A stretch of DNA of 64,000 nucleotides from UBA940 sp031547885 (GTDB lineage: Bacteria > Bacteroidota > Bacteroidia > Bacteroidales > Rikenellaceae): NCBI GenBank assembly GCA_031547885.1, contig JAVBRO010000001.1, positions 1 through 64,000 of the forward strand. Direction: 5' to 3'. Position numbers and translations under genes: made by a program. This document shows positions 42,935 through 51,258 of this stretch, piece by piece (position 1 is the stretch's first letter; every line of letters starts with the position of its first letter). The notes below the pieces were generated by a model. That model saw only the letters and a program-made list of their open reading frames with translations. It did not search any database and was not told the DNA's origin.

Positions 42935-43963
42935 TTATTCTACGTCGACATTGACAATGCCGCCGGCGCCGTCATGATCGACCCATGGATCCATATCTAC
43001 AGTGAAGGTAATGTAGTCAGGAGCCTGGAAATTGAGCGTGTAGAGATATCGCTTGCCTGCTTCCCATCCGTTGAGGGAGAGTGCGGGATCGCCGAAGAAC
43101 ACCTCGACATCGCCTTTACCGATCTCTTCACCGATGTTGGCGCCTGCCGTGTTCAACATCTGGTAGTGGAACGTGAAGCTGCCGCTGCCGGGCGTAACGC
43201 CGGCAAAGGTCTGCGGCATCAGCATAAGCGCGTTGTCATTGGTATTGTGTCCGAGAACATCGCCGTCGTTGCCGAAGTAAACGATGTCTGTCGTTCCGGC
43301 GGTGTAGTTATTACCGGCGGGTTCATATACATAATCGTCGGTGGCTCCGTCGAGAGCCCATGCACCGGGCGTGCCGAATGTATAGGTACCGCTGTTCTGA
43401 ACATCGTTCAGCTCTATATCGGTGATGATAATCTTAACATCGGCCAGACCTTTCACAGCGAAGTTGACCTGCGACAGAAGGTGTTTGTACACCAGATTGG
43501 CAGTCGCAGAAGCAGCGGTTCCCTTGCTGGTGGTAGTGGTGGCCGCGATCAGGTCTTCCTGGGATGCCACAGCATTAACCTCGTAATCGAAAGAAGCCCC
43601 CGTACCGTCGGCAGTGAGTGTCTGCGTGGGAACTGCAGAATAGTAGACAAGGTCGTAAGTGGGATGGAATTCCGGTGTGGTGTAGCTCCATTTGTCCGTA
43701 CCGATGTTGTATGTCAGTTCGAATGCCCTGTAAAGAGTTGCCAAAGCATTGTCTTTTTCATATGCTTCCACATCGATGGTTTTCGCCTGCAGCGCAGTAA
43801 GGGTGAGTTCCTGAGCGCGGCTCAGTGTCTGTTTGCCGGTAGCGGCCTTGAATGCGATCACGCTTTTGGAGTCGCCTGCCGATTCTACCTTCTCATTTGC
43901 GCAACTTGTTGCCAGCATGGCCAGCAGGGCGAAAGTTGCAAACCCACAGATGATTTTCTTCAT
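42935..43963 (-). CDS. Fimbrillin family (Mfa1-like) lipoprotein
   Basis: A 342-residue lipoprotein (LLAMLATSCANEK) with the fimbrillin pattern: VIAFKAATGKQTLSRA after the signal, YDLVYYSAVPTQ, VYKHLLSQVNFAVKGL, LMLPQTFAG and the terminal WEAGKRYLYTLNFQAPDYITF. It is a probable structural subunit of a type V pilus, exported through the outer membrane and assembled by donor-strand exchange. It sits directly downstream of the DUF5119-type anchor gene, the usual location of the main stalk subunit in such clusters. It shares no obvious sequence identity with the next fimbrillin beyond family motifs. Confidence 0.87.
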   Translation of the reverse strand: MKKIICGFATFALLAMLATSCANEKVESAGDSKSVIAFKAATGKQTLSRAQELTLTALQAKTIDVEAYEKDNALATLYRAFELTYNIGTDKWSYTTPEFHPTYDLVYYSAVPTQTLTADGTGASFDYEVNAVASQEDLIAATTTTSKGTAASATANLVYKHLLSQVNFAVKGLADVKIIITDIELNDVQNSGTYTFGTPGAWALDGATDDYVYEPAGNNYTAGTTDIVYFGNDGDVLGHNTNDNALMLMPQTFAGVTPGSGSFTFHYQMLNTAGANIGEEIGKGDVEVFFGDPALSLNGWEAGKRYLYTLNFQAPDYITFTVDMDPWVDHDGAGGIVNVDVE

Positions 43964-44047
43964 AAAATAGAACTTAAAAGTGAAATAATTGATTGTGTGT
44001 TTTTCTTGCAGTTAATTTATAGTTCGGGGGAAGTGTCGTTATGGTTC

Positions 44048-45145
44048 TTATATCCAGACAATGATCTCTTCCTCGTCCTCCCAGTCGATCACGTCCACGA
44101 TCTTGTCGGGCATGATGATGGGCAGTTCGATCCGGTCCGTTATCTCGATTACAAACAGGTTCTCGCCGATCGCAATGTCGCCGCCGCCGGAATGGTGCCT
44201 GAATATCCTTTCGATCGCCGCGTTCACCTGTGGGGTCACGTCGATCGGCTGCGGCAGCTTGAACTCCGTATTATCCGCCAGCACGAAGACCGGATCGAAC
44301 GTGTACTTTCCCGAGGCCGGAAGCTGTCCGGTGCTTGCAGGCAGAGGCGGACCGAAACTGACGAACACCGGAGATTGTATCTTTCCCAGCTCCGTGCCGT
44401 CGTCGTCCGTCCATATGCTGACGCCGGAAGCGGCGGCAAGGCTCAGGTGGTGGGTGGCAGGGATGCCCGATTCCGGCATGTTCTGCGAAGAAGCCGGGAA
44501 TACCGAACCCGTAAAGCCGAGCAGCGCACCCGATGCGGCACGGGCGCTGCTCGGATTGACAAGGTTGGCGATCTTCACCTGGAACCGGTAGGACATCGCG
44601 CGCGGAACAAGCGACACTTCGCTTTCCACATAGTTTTCGGGGACGGAAGCCACCTTGCGGCCGTTCTTATATTTAAGATAATCCTGGAGTTCGCTCTCGA
44701 TGAACACGCCGTCGCGGGCAAAGGTGAATATCTCCATATCATTGTTGGCGATGTACTCGTCGTCGAGGCGGGAAAGGCGGCGGCTGGGAGTCCCTTCGGC
44801 AGCGACCGCCTCGAAAGTCGCAATGCGGTCGGTCCCCCTGAAAAAGATATGGTCGAGGTTGGTCACCTGCTCCGACTCCATCACGCCGTTGAACAGCAGT
44901 ATGTCGTACTGCCCGCGCGAAACGATCGCCGTAACGCTGTTGGCGCGGGAAAGATACTCTTTAGTCACCGCACCGTCCTTGTAGAGCATCGCGGTGCCGT
45001 CGAACATATCCTGCACACCCAGCGATGTGTTCCAGTTCCCTTCTATGGCCACCGTCGGAATCGCGGTGTCATAAAGGTCCATCTGCGCATCGCATCCTGC
45101 AAAGAACAGGGCCGCAATGCCTATTATATATTTGATATGCTTCAT
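44048..45145 (-). CDS. DUF5119/FimB-Mfa2-type fimbrial anchor lipoprotein
   Basis: A 365-residue lipoprotein (IAALFFAGCDAQMDLYD). The sequence resembles the DUF5119 proteins found next to fimbrillins in Bacteroides, related in position and length to FimB/Mfa2 anchors. Features include IEGNWNTSLGVQDMFDGTAMLYKDG after the signal, YDILLFNGVMES, VPRAMSYRFQVKIANLVN and an acidic C-terminus (DWEDEEEIIVWI). Its start overlaps the upstream gene stop (TAATG). In related systems the anchor protein terminates and tethers the pilus to the outer membrane. The family name is from recognition by eye, so moderately sure. Confidence 0.75.
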   Translation of the reverse strand: MKHIKYIIGIAALFFAGCDAQMDLYDTAIPTVAIEGNWNTSLGVQDMFDGTAMLYKDGAVTKEYLSRANSVTAIVSRGQYDILLFNGVMESEQVTNLDHIFFRGTDRIATFEAVAAEGTPSRRLSRLDDEYIANNDMEIFTFARDGVFIESELQDYLKYKNGRKVASVPENYVESEVSLVPRAMSYRFQVKIANLVNPSSARAASGALLGFTGSVFPASSQNMPESGIPATHHLSLAAASGVSIWTDDDGTELGKIQSPVFVSFGPPLPASTGQLPASGKYTFDPVFVLADNTEFKLPQPIDVTPQVNAAIERIFRHHSGGGDIAIGENLFVIEITDRIELPIIMPDKIVDVIDWEDEEEIIVWI

Positions 45146-46407
45146 TATTTCACTTTTTTATTTATCAACCACACCAGATCGACACGCACCTGGGTCAGGG
45201 CGATGCGGTTTACATCGTACATCGTCTTTTCCCATTTAAGATGGTCGTTGCGGGCTTTGCCGTACTTCCTTATCTCGGGCGAGTGGAAAAATCCGCCCGC
45301 AATCGAAAAATCGAGGTTGAAGCTGTTCGAAAGAGGCATGGAATACCCCCCGGTAAGGCCGGCCGACCAGTATCCGTCGCCCTGCCAGCCGCCGCCCCAC
45401 CGCACGTCGAAGCGGCTGCAATATGTGCCGTACACGCCGAGGTTCCAACCCGTTAGGACATTTTTCCGCTGTTTGAACCAGTAGCGGCCTTCCACACTGC
45501 CCTGGATGGTCTGCAGTGCATAGCATTTTTTGATGCGTGCATAACCGTATGCAAAGTCGCCCGCCACGGAGAAATGGTCGCCGATGGGCACTTCCACACC
45601 GATATTCGGACCGCCCAGGACGTCCAGCAGCAGGTTGGTCCTCAATGCAATAATGGTCTTGCGCTGCGGCCCTGCGTCCGGCGTTTCCGGGACAGGGTCA
45701 GGGACAGAGTCGGGCACGGGCTCAGACTGTGGTTCCTGTATGGATTCCGAGATCGGGTCCGGCTGTGCCGTCTGCGGGAATTCCGGCTGCGGCTCCTGCT
45801 CGGACAGGCGGAGTATCATCGAGACCTCGCCCTGACGCAGCCAGCGCAGTATATTGTTGCGACGGAGATATGCAATGACCTCTCCGTTATTCATCGTGCC
45901 CATCCTCCGGTTCTTCGCATAATCGGAAAGCCCCGGATCCCTGAGCATCTTCAGGAACTCGTCTCTGGCCGGAACATCCGGATCCTGTTCGACCGACCCG
46001 ATAAGCCCGTCCCAATATCCCTGATCGGTGTATACGCTATAAACAGAGTGGTTGGCATCGGGGTAATTTTCCCGGATGAAATCCTCTATCGAGTTGGCGC
46101 GGCGTTGGGCAAGAAGCCTGTTGTAGGCGGGATCCCCGTCGGGGGAAGAGGTTCCAGCAACGATGATCGAATCGAGTTCGGACAGGAACGCCACGTCGGA
46201 CATTACACTGTGCAACGCATCCAGACTCTGCGCGTTATTCATATAACCGCGGTCTATTCCCGACTTATCGAACGGGAACAATATGACAAACCGTCCGGTC
46301 GTCTCTGCCGATGCGGATTTTTCTACAGGAGATTGCCCGAAAGCGGTACCTGCCGCCACAAAAAGAAACAGGGCGGAATTTAACCACGTTTTCAAAAATA
46401 GTCTCAA
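45145..46407 (-). CDS. OmpA-like/DUF3575 outer-membrane protein of the fimbrial cluster
   Basis: A 420-residue exported protein (signal peptide ending AAGTAFGQS). Residues about 37-205 resemble an OmpA-like domain (FPFDKSGIDRGY, IIVAGTSSPDGDPAYNRLLAQRRANSIEDFI). A Pro/Glu/Asp-rich linker follows at about 207-245 (repeated EP, QP, PDP). The C-terminal part resembles DUF3575 (LRTNLLLDVLGGPNIGVEVPIGDHFSVAGDF...), probably an outer-membrane beta-barrel. DUF3575 proteins recur beside DUF3868 and fimbrillin genes in Bacteroidetes. It is 32 bp downstream of the TetR gene and overlaps the anchor gene by one base. A likely role is peptidoglycan-linked support or export site for the pilus, by inference. 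Confidence 0.82.
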   Translation of the reverse strand: MRLFLKTWLNSALFLFVAAGTAFGQSPVEKSASAETTGRFVILFPFDKSGIDRGYMNNAQSLDALHSVMSDVAFLSELDSIIVAGTSSPDGDPAYNRLLAQRRANSIEDFIRENYPDANHSVYSVYTDQGYWDGLIGSVEQDPDVPARDEFLKMLRDPGLSDYAKNRRMGTMNNGEVIAYLRRNNILRWLRQGEVSMILRLSEQEPQPEFPQTAQPDPISESIQEPQSEPVPDSVPDPVPETPDAGPQRKTIIALRTNLLLDVLGGPNIGVEVPIGDHFSVAGDFAYGYARIKKCYALQTIQGSVEGRYWFKQRKNVLTGWNLGVYGTYCSRFDVRWGGGWQGDGYWSAGLTGGYSMPLSNSFNLDFSIAGGFFHSPEIRKYGKARNDHLKWEKTMYDVNRIALTQVRVDLVWLINKKVK

Positions 46408-46439
46408 AACAGTATAATTTGGGCGTATAAGGTTTCTTC

Positions 46440-47228
46440 TTACAGCATTTTCATGCTTTGTTTGAAAAAAGAGAGCTGCTCCGGCGTGATGCCATACGTG
46501 CGGCAGAGGATGCCGTCGTCCACGCCTTCCCTGATCAGTTTCGATAAAATCCCGTTATTTTCATGTACGGCAAAAAGCATATCGATCAATGAATGAATCG
46601 CTTCGGTAAGCCGCCTCTTTCCCTCTTCGGATGAGAAATCTATTCCGTTGAAAGAGGAGCGTTCCTTGCGCATTATTAAATAGTAGATCCCGGCAATCAG
46701 TATCGAATTTACAGCTCTCGAATCCAGACTGGCATGTGCAAACAATCCGTCGACATATTGCGTAAGTCTGGTTATCACGATTTCCCGTTTATCGGCCAGC
46801 GATCGGGTCAGATGGTTGTCATCGGTCATCTCCCACACAAGGGAGGCGCGAAACCACCCCTTTTCATCGTACAATGCATCGATAAGACCCTCCGTTATGT
46901 GGAAATAGTACTCCTTCGGATTCCTGATCAACAACTCCATGTTCGTCTCGCTGATGCACTCCACCCAGTAGTTGTGCTGAGACTTGTTGAAAGCGTTGAA
47001 CAAGCCCATCAGAGAACCATAGTGGCGGTAGATGACATTGGGACGCACATTGGCATACCTGCATACGTCCTGCAATGTAAGTTTCTGGAAACCTACGTCT
47101 TTGATTGCCACCGCGAGATTTTCAAATAAATCCCGACTAAGTTCTTCATTTGTCCTGCGCGGCCTTCTTTTAATCTCCGAATTAGACACAGTGGTTGTCT
47201 TATAAATAAATGTACTCGCTACAAACAT
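46440..47228 (-). CDS. TetR-family regulator leading the fimbrial cluster
   Basis: A regulator of about 262 residues from the ATG at 47228; an ATG 105 bp upstream would add an implausible hydrophobic, low-complexity leader. The TetR helix-turn-helix is visible: LFENLAVAIKDVGFQKLTLQDVCRYANVRPNVIYRHYGSL. The C-terminal ligand domain is helical and not recognisable by ligand. It is transcribed on the same strand as, and 32 bp ahead of, the fimbrial genes, so it is probably the first gene of that operon and autoregulates it. The 5' region is strikingly AT-rich compared with the rest of the window and contains two palindromes (47321 and 47357). Confidence 0.8.
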   Translation of the reverse strand: MFVASTFIYKTTTVSNSEIKRRPRRTNEELSRDLFENLAVAIKDVGFQKLTLQDVCRYANVRPNVIYRHYGSLMGLFNAFNKSQHNYWVECISETNMELLIRNPKEYYFHITEGLIDALYDEKGWFRASLVWEMTDDNHLTRSLADKREIVITRLTQYVDGLFAHASLDSRAVNSILIAGIYYLIMRKERSSFNGIDFSSEEGKRRLTEAIHSLIDMLFAVHENNGILSKLIREGVDDGILCRTYGITPEQLSFFKQSMKML

Positions 47229-47320
47229 ATATATAATATTTCGGGCATTTGTTCTTTTTATCAAAAAAAACATAAAAAAATCACTATAAACTGTTACGAT
47301 TTTCATAAAAATATATAATA

Positions 47321-47370
47321 TAGGACATTGCAATATCCTATATTTGTTTCATACGCATGATTTAAATCAT
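47321..47370. promoter_or_regulatory. Two palindromes upstream of the TetR gene, candidate operators
   Basis: TAGGACATTGCAATATCCTA (47321-47340) is a 20-bp palindrome with one mismatched pair. ATGATTTAAATCAT (47357-47370) is a perfect 14-bp palindrome. They lie 93-142 bp upstream of the TetR ATG in AT-rich DNA, a usual place for TetR autoregulation. The two sequences differ, so they may serve different proteins. No confident promoter boxes were found in 47229-47517. Confidence 0.5.
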
Positions 47371-47517
47371 AAATAGACAGACAAAATAAGGCCGGGACAG
47401 GAATATAAAATGCCGGTTTTGGAATTTTGCGCTGAACACACTGTATGAAACAGCGGATCGGGGAAGAAGAAAGACAAAGGAACAGGGATGTGCAAATATC
47501 CGCGTAGGAATCAAAAT

Positions 47518-47549
47518 AAAACCCCTCTCATCTGCATGAGAGGGGTTTT
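47518..47549. terminator. Strong intrinsic terminator of the LRR operon
   Basis: Perfect 14-bp stem AAAACCCCTCTCAT / ATGAGAGGGGTTTT, 4-nt loop, T's on both strands; on the minus strand TTTTATTTTG follows. It lies about 100 bp after the stop of the LRR gene. Confidence 0.88.
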
Positions 47550-47650
47550 CAACACCCGGAGTCAATATATGGTTATCAGCGAAGCGGTATGGGAACCTGT
47601 CCCGGGCATCGGGGGTGCCGGCGGCACAAGGCTTTCCGATCCGGTCGTGA

Positions 47651-49960
47651 CTAATTGGGCTCGCCGGGCTTCCACCAGCCGTAGCCTTTGTCTGTGTAGC
47701 TTTTTACGCCGTCGGTGTAGGTGTAAGTGTAGCGCTTGTCGTACTCGAACGCACTGAGCTGCGAGAACCACGCCGGTATCTCCTGGGTTATGTAGTTGCC
47801 CTTGCAGTATAAATGACGCAGTCCGGTGCAGCCCGAGAAGTAGAGCGCGACAAGCTGGCAGTCCGTAACGTTAAGGTATGACAGCGAGGTCATGCCGCTC
47901 ACGTCCAGCGAAGCCATGGCGGATGGGTGGTTGCTTGCGAGGGAAAGATTCGATAACCCGGTGCATCCGGTGAGGTCCAGCGAGGTAAGCATGTTGCCCG
48001 AGAGATAAAGGTCTTTCAGCGAGGACATGCCTTTCACGTCAATGGAAGCGATCTTGCTGCCGCTGCACCACAAGTACTCGAGTTTGGCGCACCCTTTTAC
48101 CTTGAGCGAAGCCAGAGGGCCGCTCGCTATCAGATGCGAGACCGGATGGTCGTTCTGGATGGTTATCTTGCGCAGCTCCTTCATGGCGCTAAGGTCGATC
48201 TCCGTAAGCTTGTAGTTATACCCAAACTCTATCTCCTGCAGGTTCACGAGATACTGCAATCCCTCAAGGCTCGCTATCGACGCCGGTCCGAGGCCGCCGG
48301 TAATTATAGACAGCGACGTTATCTTCTTGACTTTTTCTTCCGTTACATCGCTTCCATCCCCGCCGACGGCATCCCTGATGATAGTCCAAAGATAAGGGTC
48401 GGGGATCTTATCGTACAGATGGGGGCTGTCGTCGTCATCCTTCTTCTCTTCCGTGATCACCTGGTCGCCTATGAACTCCATGCCGAAGAGCTTGCAGGCC
48501 GGCCTGATGGCGTACGTCGCGTCAGGGTCGAGTCCGTTGAACCTGACATAATACATGCGGTCGACGTCGTCGCGGTGTTTGATCGGGTCGTAGAGGGTCT
48601 GCAGGCGGGCTCCCGTGTCGGCGTTGTAGAGGGCCACACCGATATCCACATACGTGCAGAGTTTATTGCCTACCCAGAGCTCGATACCGGCATAGGTCCT
48701 TTTGGCGTCCCTTTCGACGTCGTAATCCACGAACTTGGGCAGGATATCCTTCGTGTAGAAAGGCGTCGACTCCAGCACGGGACTCTCCACGCTGTACTCG
48801 CCGACGGTCAGCCCGAGCAGCTGCGCCGCCACGTACGCCTCGGCGGAGACGGCGAGATGGGCCTTCAGCTGGCTCTCCTTCAGGTCGGCGTAGCTTTTGC
48901 CGTTGAGCAGGTTGGCTGCGTCGACCTTGAATTCCGACGAGACGACGCACCGCGGGATCACCCTTATGCCGACCCCGACCGCGCTGTAAACGCCGAAGAA
49001 CACCCCCGTACTCAGTCCTACCCACTCCCGGCCCTTTATCGTAAACTCGGCGGATGTCTTGATGGGATCTTCGCCCGGTTCGGATTCCAGGAGCTCTTTA
49101 TATATGCTCCATTTGGCGCCGTCGTATTTCATCCCGTGGCTCAGGCCCGTTTCGTAAGTCCAGGTGGCCGAGAGCGCCACCTCTCCCGACGCCCCCACGT
49201 AGAGGGCAAGGCGCAGTTCGGGCACGATCACCACCGGCCCGACAGGTATGGGCGCCAACATTATGTAGCCTATCGTTATGTCGTCGTTCTTGAACTCCGA
49301 CGTAACGGCGGCTTTCGCCTCGACCGTGAGCGCCGTTTTTTCAATGACCGCGACATCAAAATATGTCAGGGTGTTGTTATATACCTTTATGTCGAGATCC
49401 AGCTCCAGCGAGAGCTTGACACTGCCCTCTATGCTGAACACCCCGAACTCATGTTTTTTGACGGGTATCGTGAGGCTGACACCCGGATTGTCGCCGCGGG
49501 TGGATGCCGAACGGGAGAAATTCATGGGTTTGCCGTCGGGATCGAGCACCTGCGTAACATACCTTCCCATATCGAGCGACTGGCTGATATCCAGCTTCTC
49601 GAACGCCTGGTCGAGGGGTATTTTTTCGGTTTCTACCACCGTCGAGCCGCCCTCCTGCCGCACGGCCGTCACCCTGCCCAGAAAACCGTAAGGCATCTTG
49701 TCCGACGGCCTGGGGTTGAGGATGATCTGCCCGGGCTGCGGGATGGAAGAGGCCGGGGTGCCGGAACGGAAAGTGACGGCGCCGTCCGCAACGCCGGTTA
49801 CATAGTCCGCCATCTTTCCGTCCATCTCAACCGTTTCCGGACTGAACGTGTAGGAAACATGGCCGCCTCCGGGATCCGGATCGGGATCCGGGTCGCCGCC
49901 TTTCGTGCAGCCTGCAAATGCCAGCGCCACGGCGGTTATGATGAGTATTCGTGATTTCAT
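47651..49960 (-). CDS. Surface-exposed lipoprotein with C-terminal leucine-rich repeats
   Basis: A 769-residue lipoprotein (ALAFAGCTKGG) with a short DPDPDPDPGGG linker, consistent with surface export signals of Bacteroidetes. The middle (about 140-500) is beta-rich and of unknown family (VKLSLELDLDIKVYNN, YIMLAPIPVGPVVIVPELRLALY). The C-terminal 230 residues hold leucine-rich repeats of about 21-23 residues (LEGLQYLVNLQEIEFGYN, LKVKGCAKLEYLWCSGSKI, MSSLKDLYLSGNMLTSLDL, TGLSNLSLAS, TGLRHLYCKGNYI), ending in a WWKPGEPN tail. It is the last gene of a four-gene operon and probably mediates binding; the ligand is unknown. Confidence 0.78.
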   Translation of the reverse strand: MKSRILIITAVALAFAGCTKGGDPDPDPDPGGGHVSYTFSPETVEMDGKMADYVTGVADGAVTFRSGTPASSIPQPGQIILNPRPSDKMPYGFLGRVTAVRQEGGSTVVETEKIPLDQAFEKLDISQSLDMGRYVTQVLDPDGKPMNFSRSASTRGDNPGVSLTIPVKKHEFGVFSIEGSVKLSLELDLDIKVYNNTLTYFDVAVIEKTALTVEAKAAVTSEFKNDDITIGYIMLAPIPVGPVVIVPELRLALYVGASGEVALSATWTYETGLSHGMKYDGAKWSIYKELLESEPGEDPIKTSAEFTIKGREWVGLSTGVFFGVYSAVGVGIRVIPRCVVSSEFKVDAANLLNGKSYADLKESQLKAHLAVSAEAYVAAQLLGLTVGEYSVESPVLESTPFYTKDILPKFVDYDVERDAKRTYAGIELWVGNKLCTYVDIGVALYNADTGARLQTLYDPIKHRDDVDRMYYVRFNGLDPDATYAIRPACKLFGMEFIGDQVITEEKKDDDDSPHLYDKIPDPYLWTIIRDAVGGDGSDVTEEKVKKITSLSIITGGLGPASIASLEGLQYLVNLQEIEFGYNYKLTEIDLSAMKELRKITIQNDHPVSHLIASGPLASLKVKGCAKLEYLWCSGSKIASIDVKGMSSLKDLYLSGNMLTSLDLTGCTGLSNLSLASNHPSAMASLDVSGMTSLSYLNVTDCQLVALYFSGCTGLRHLYCKGNYITQEIPAWFSQLSAFEYDKRYTYTYTDGVKSYTDKGYGWWKPGEPN

Positions 49961-49982
49961 ATGAGTATTTATTAACGGTATC

Positions 49983-51239
49983 TTACAGCCCGAATGCAGG
50001 CAGGGCGTCGTAGATCGACTTCTTTATCATGCCGAACTTCAGCCTGGTGTAATTACCCGTCAGCACCTTTGCCGTACCCAGGGTGTTGCCGCTGAGGCTT
50101 CTGACGAACACTTTGGAAGTGCCGTCCGCGCTGTCATACAGGTAGTAGCAAAGGAGCGTCCCGGCCGGGTTCACGGTCAGGTAATCGCAGCCGGTGTATC
50201 TGGCGTCGAACTTTTCCAGCTCGGCCGGGGCGGAGCCGTCGATCCCCGCAGTGTAGAGGGATATGATCCCTGTGTCGGTATTCGTATTGAAATAGAGGAT
50301 GCGGGAATTTCCTGCGGGATGCGCGCAGTCGAGGGCGTGATCCCCTGCCGCCGTCAATATCGTCGAGAGCGACGTGCCGTCGGCCTTCATCGCGCATATG
50401 TATTTATTATCCAGAAAATTCGATGCGACTATTTTCGTTCCGTCGGGCGTGTAGGCGGGGCGGCCGAAATTATAGCCGGCGCCGGTAAGCGGGGTCTTCC
50501 CCGTTCCGTCGGGCTGGATCGTTTCGAGCGCCGTGTTCTCGTCGTCAGCCCAGTTGCAGTAGAGGATGCGGCTGCCGTCGGGACTCCACACGGCTTCGTC
50601 GGGCTTGCATTCGTCGCTGTATAGCGCCAATTGCGACAGCGATTTTGCCGCCAGGTCGTAAACGTACATATCGTAATAGCCTGCAAAAACGACCGCTTTT
50701 GTCCCGTCGGGACTGAGGACGCCGCGTGAGATATCTCCGTTTTCGGGATCTGACGGATTATCGGAATCATGTACAGTGCGTATACCGGTCCCGTCCGGCT
50801 TCATAACGCACAATACCCGCCGGTACGGGTCCCAAACGGTGTAGACGAACATTATCACCTCGGCGAGGGGATCGGCCGCGGGATCGGCGGCAAGCTGCGT
50901 GACGTTGATGACGACAGGGATCGCCTTGCCCGCCGTGATCGTCACTTTTGCAGGTGCAGGTGCGGTTAATCCCGTGTTGGGATCAGCCGTGATGCGGAAT
51001 CCCGCGGCCGTTCTGTTCGTGATCTTACACCAGGTCTGGTCCGGCTCTGCAGACCATGAAGCCTGGTTGGTGGTGATGGTAATGTCGTAGTGTTCCGTGG
51101 CGGCGGCGGTAAATCGGATGTCGCTCTTCGGCGCGGCGTCGAGGGTGGCGGGTGCGGGAGGATCTTCCGTTCCTCCGCCGTTTTTGGTGCACCCGGCGGC
51201 GGCGAACACCAGTATAAACATGGTAACTATTTTTTTCAT
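49983..51239 (-). CDS. BACON-domain lipoprotein with TolB-like beta-propeller
   Basis: A 418-residue lipoprotein (VFAAAGCTKNGG). Residues about 40-115 form a BACON-like domain (YDITITTNQASWSAEPDQTWCKI ending VVINVTQLA is the typical shape). From about 125 onward, PD40/TolB-type propeller blades recur: SPDGTKAVVFAGYYDMYVYD, SPDGSRILYCNW, TPDGTKIVASNF. BACON domains in Bacteroidetes often bind carbohydrate or space binding domains off the surface. It sits 22 bp upstream of the LRR gene and 19 bp downstream of the SUMF1 gene. The function is unknown. Confidence 0.8.
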   Translation of the reverse strand: MKKIVTMFILVFAAAGCTKNGGGTEDPPAPATLDAAPKSDIRFTAAATEHYDITITTNQASWSAEPDQTWCKITNRTAAGFRITADPNTGLTAPAPAKVTITAGKAIPVVINVTQLAADPAADPLAEVIMFVYTVWDPYRRVLCVMKPDGTGIRTVHDSDNPSDPENGDISRGVLSPDGTKAVVFAGYYDMYVYDLAAKSLSQLALYSDECKPDEAVWSPDGSRILYCNWADDENTALETIQPDGTGKTPLTGAGYNFGRPAYTPDGTKIVASNFLDNKYICAMKADGTSLSTILTAAGDHALDCAHPAGNSRILYFNTNTDTGIISLYTAGIDGSAPAELEKFDARYTGCDYLTVNPAGTLLCYYLYDSADGTSKVFVRSLSGNTLGTAKVLTGNYTRLKFGMIKKSIYDALPAFGL

Positions 51240-51258
51240 AACGGTTTACGTTTTAAGT

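Noticed and set aside
42707..45484. Open frame of about 925 codons opposite the fimbrillin and anchor genes
   Set aside because: It crosses four well-supported minus-strand genes, and its composition is that of an antisense frame.
47341..47350. Plus-strand promoter TATATTTG at 47339-47346
   Set aside because: There is no -33 element at the right distance and no plus-strand gene downstream; it is probably chance in AT-rich DNA.
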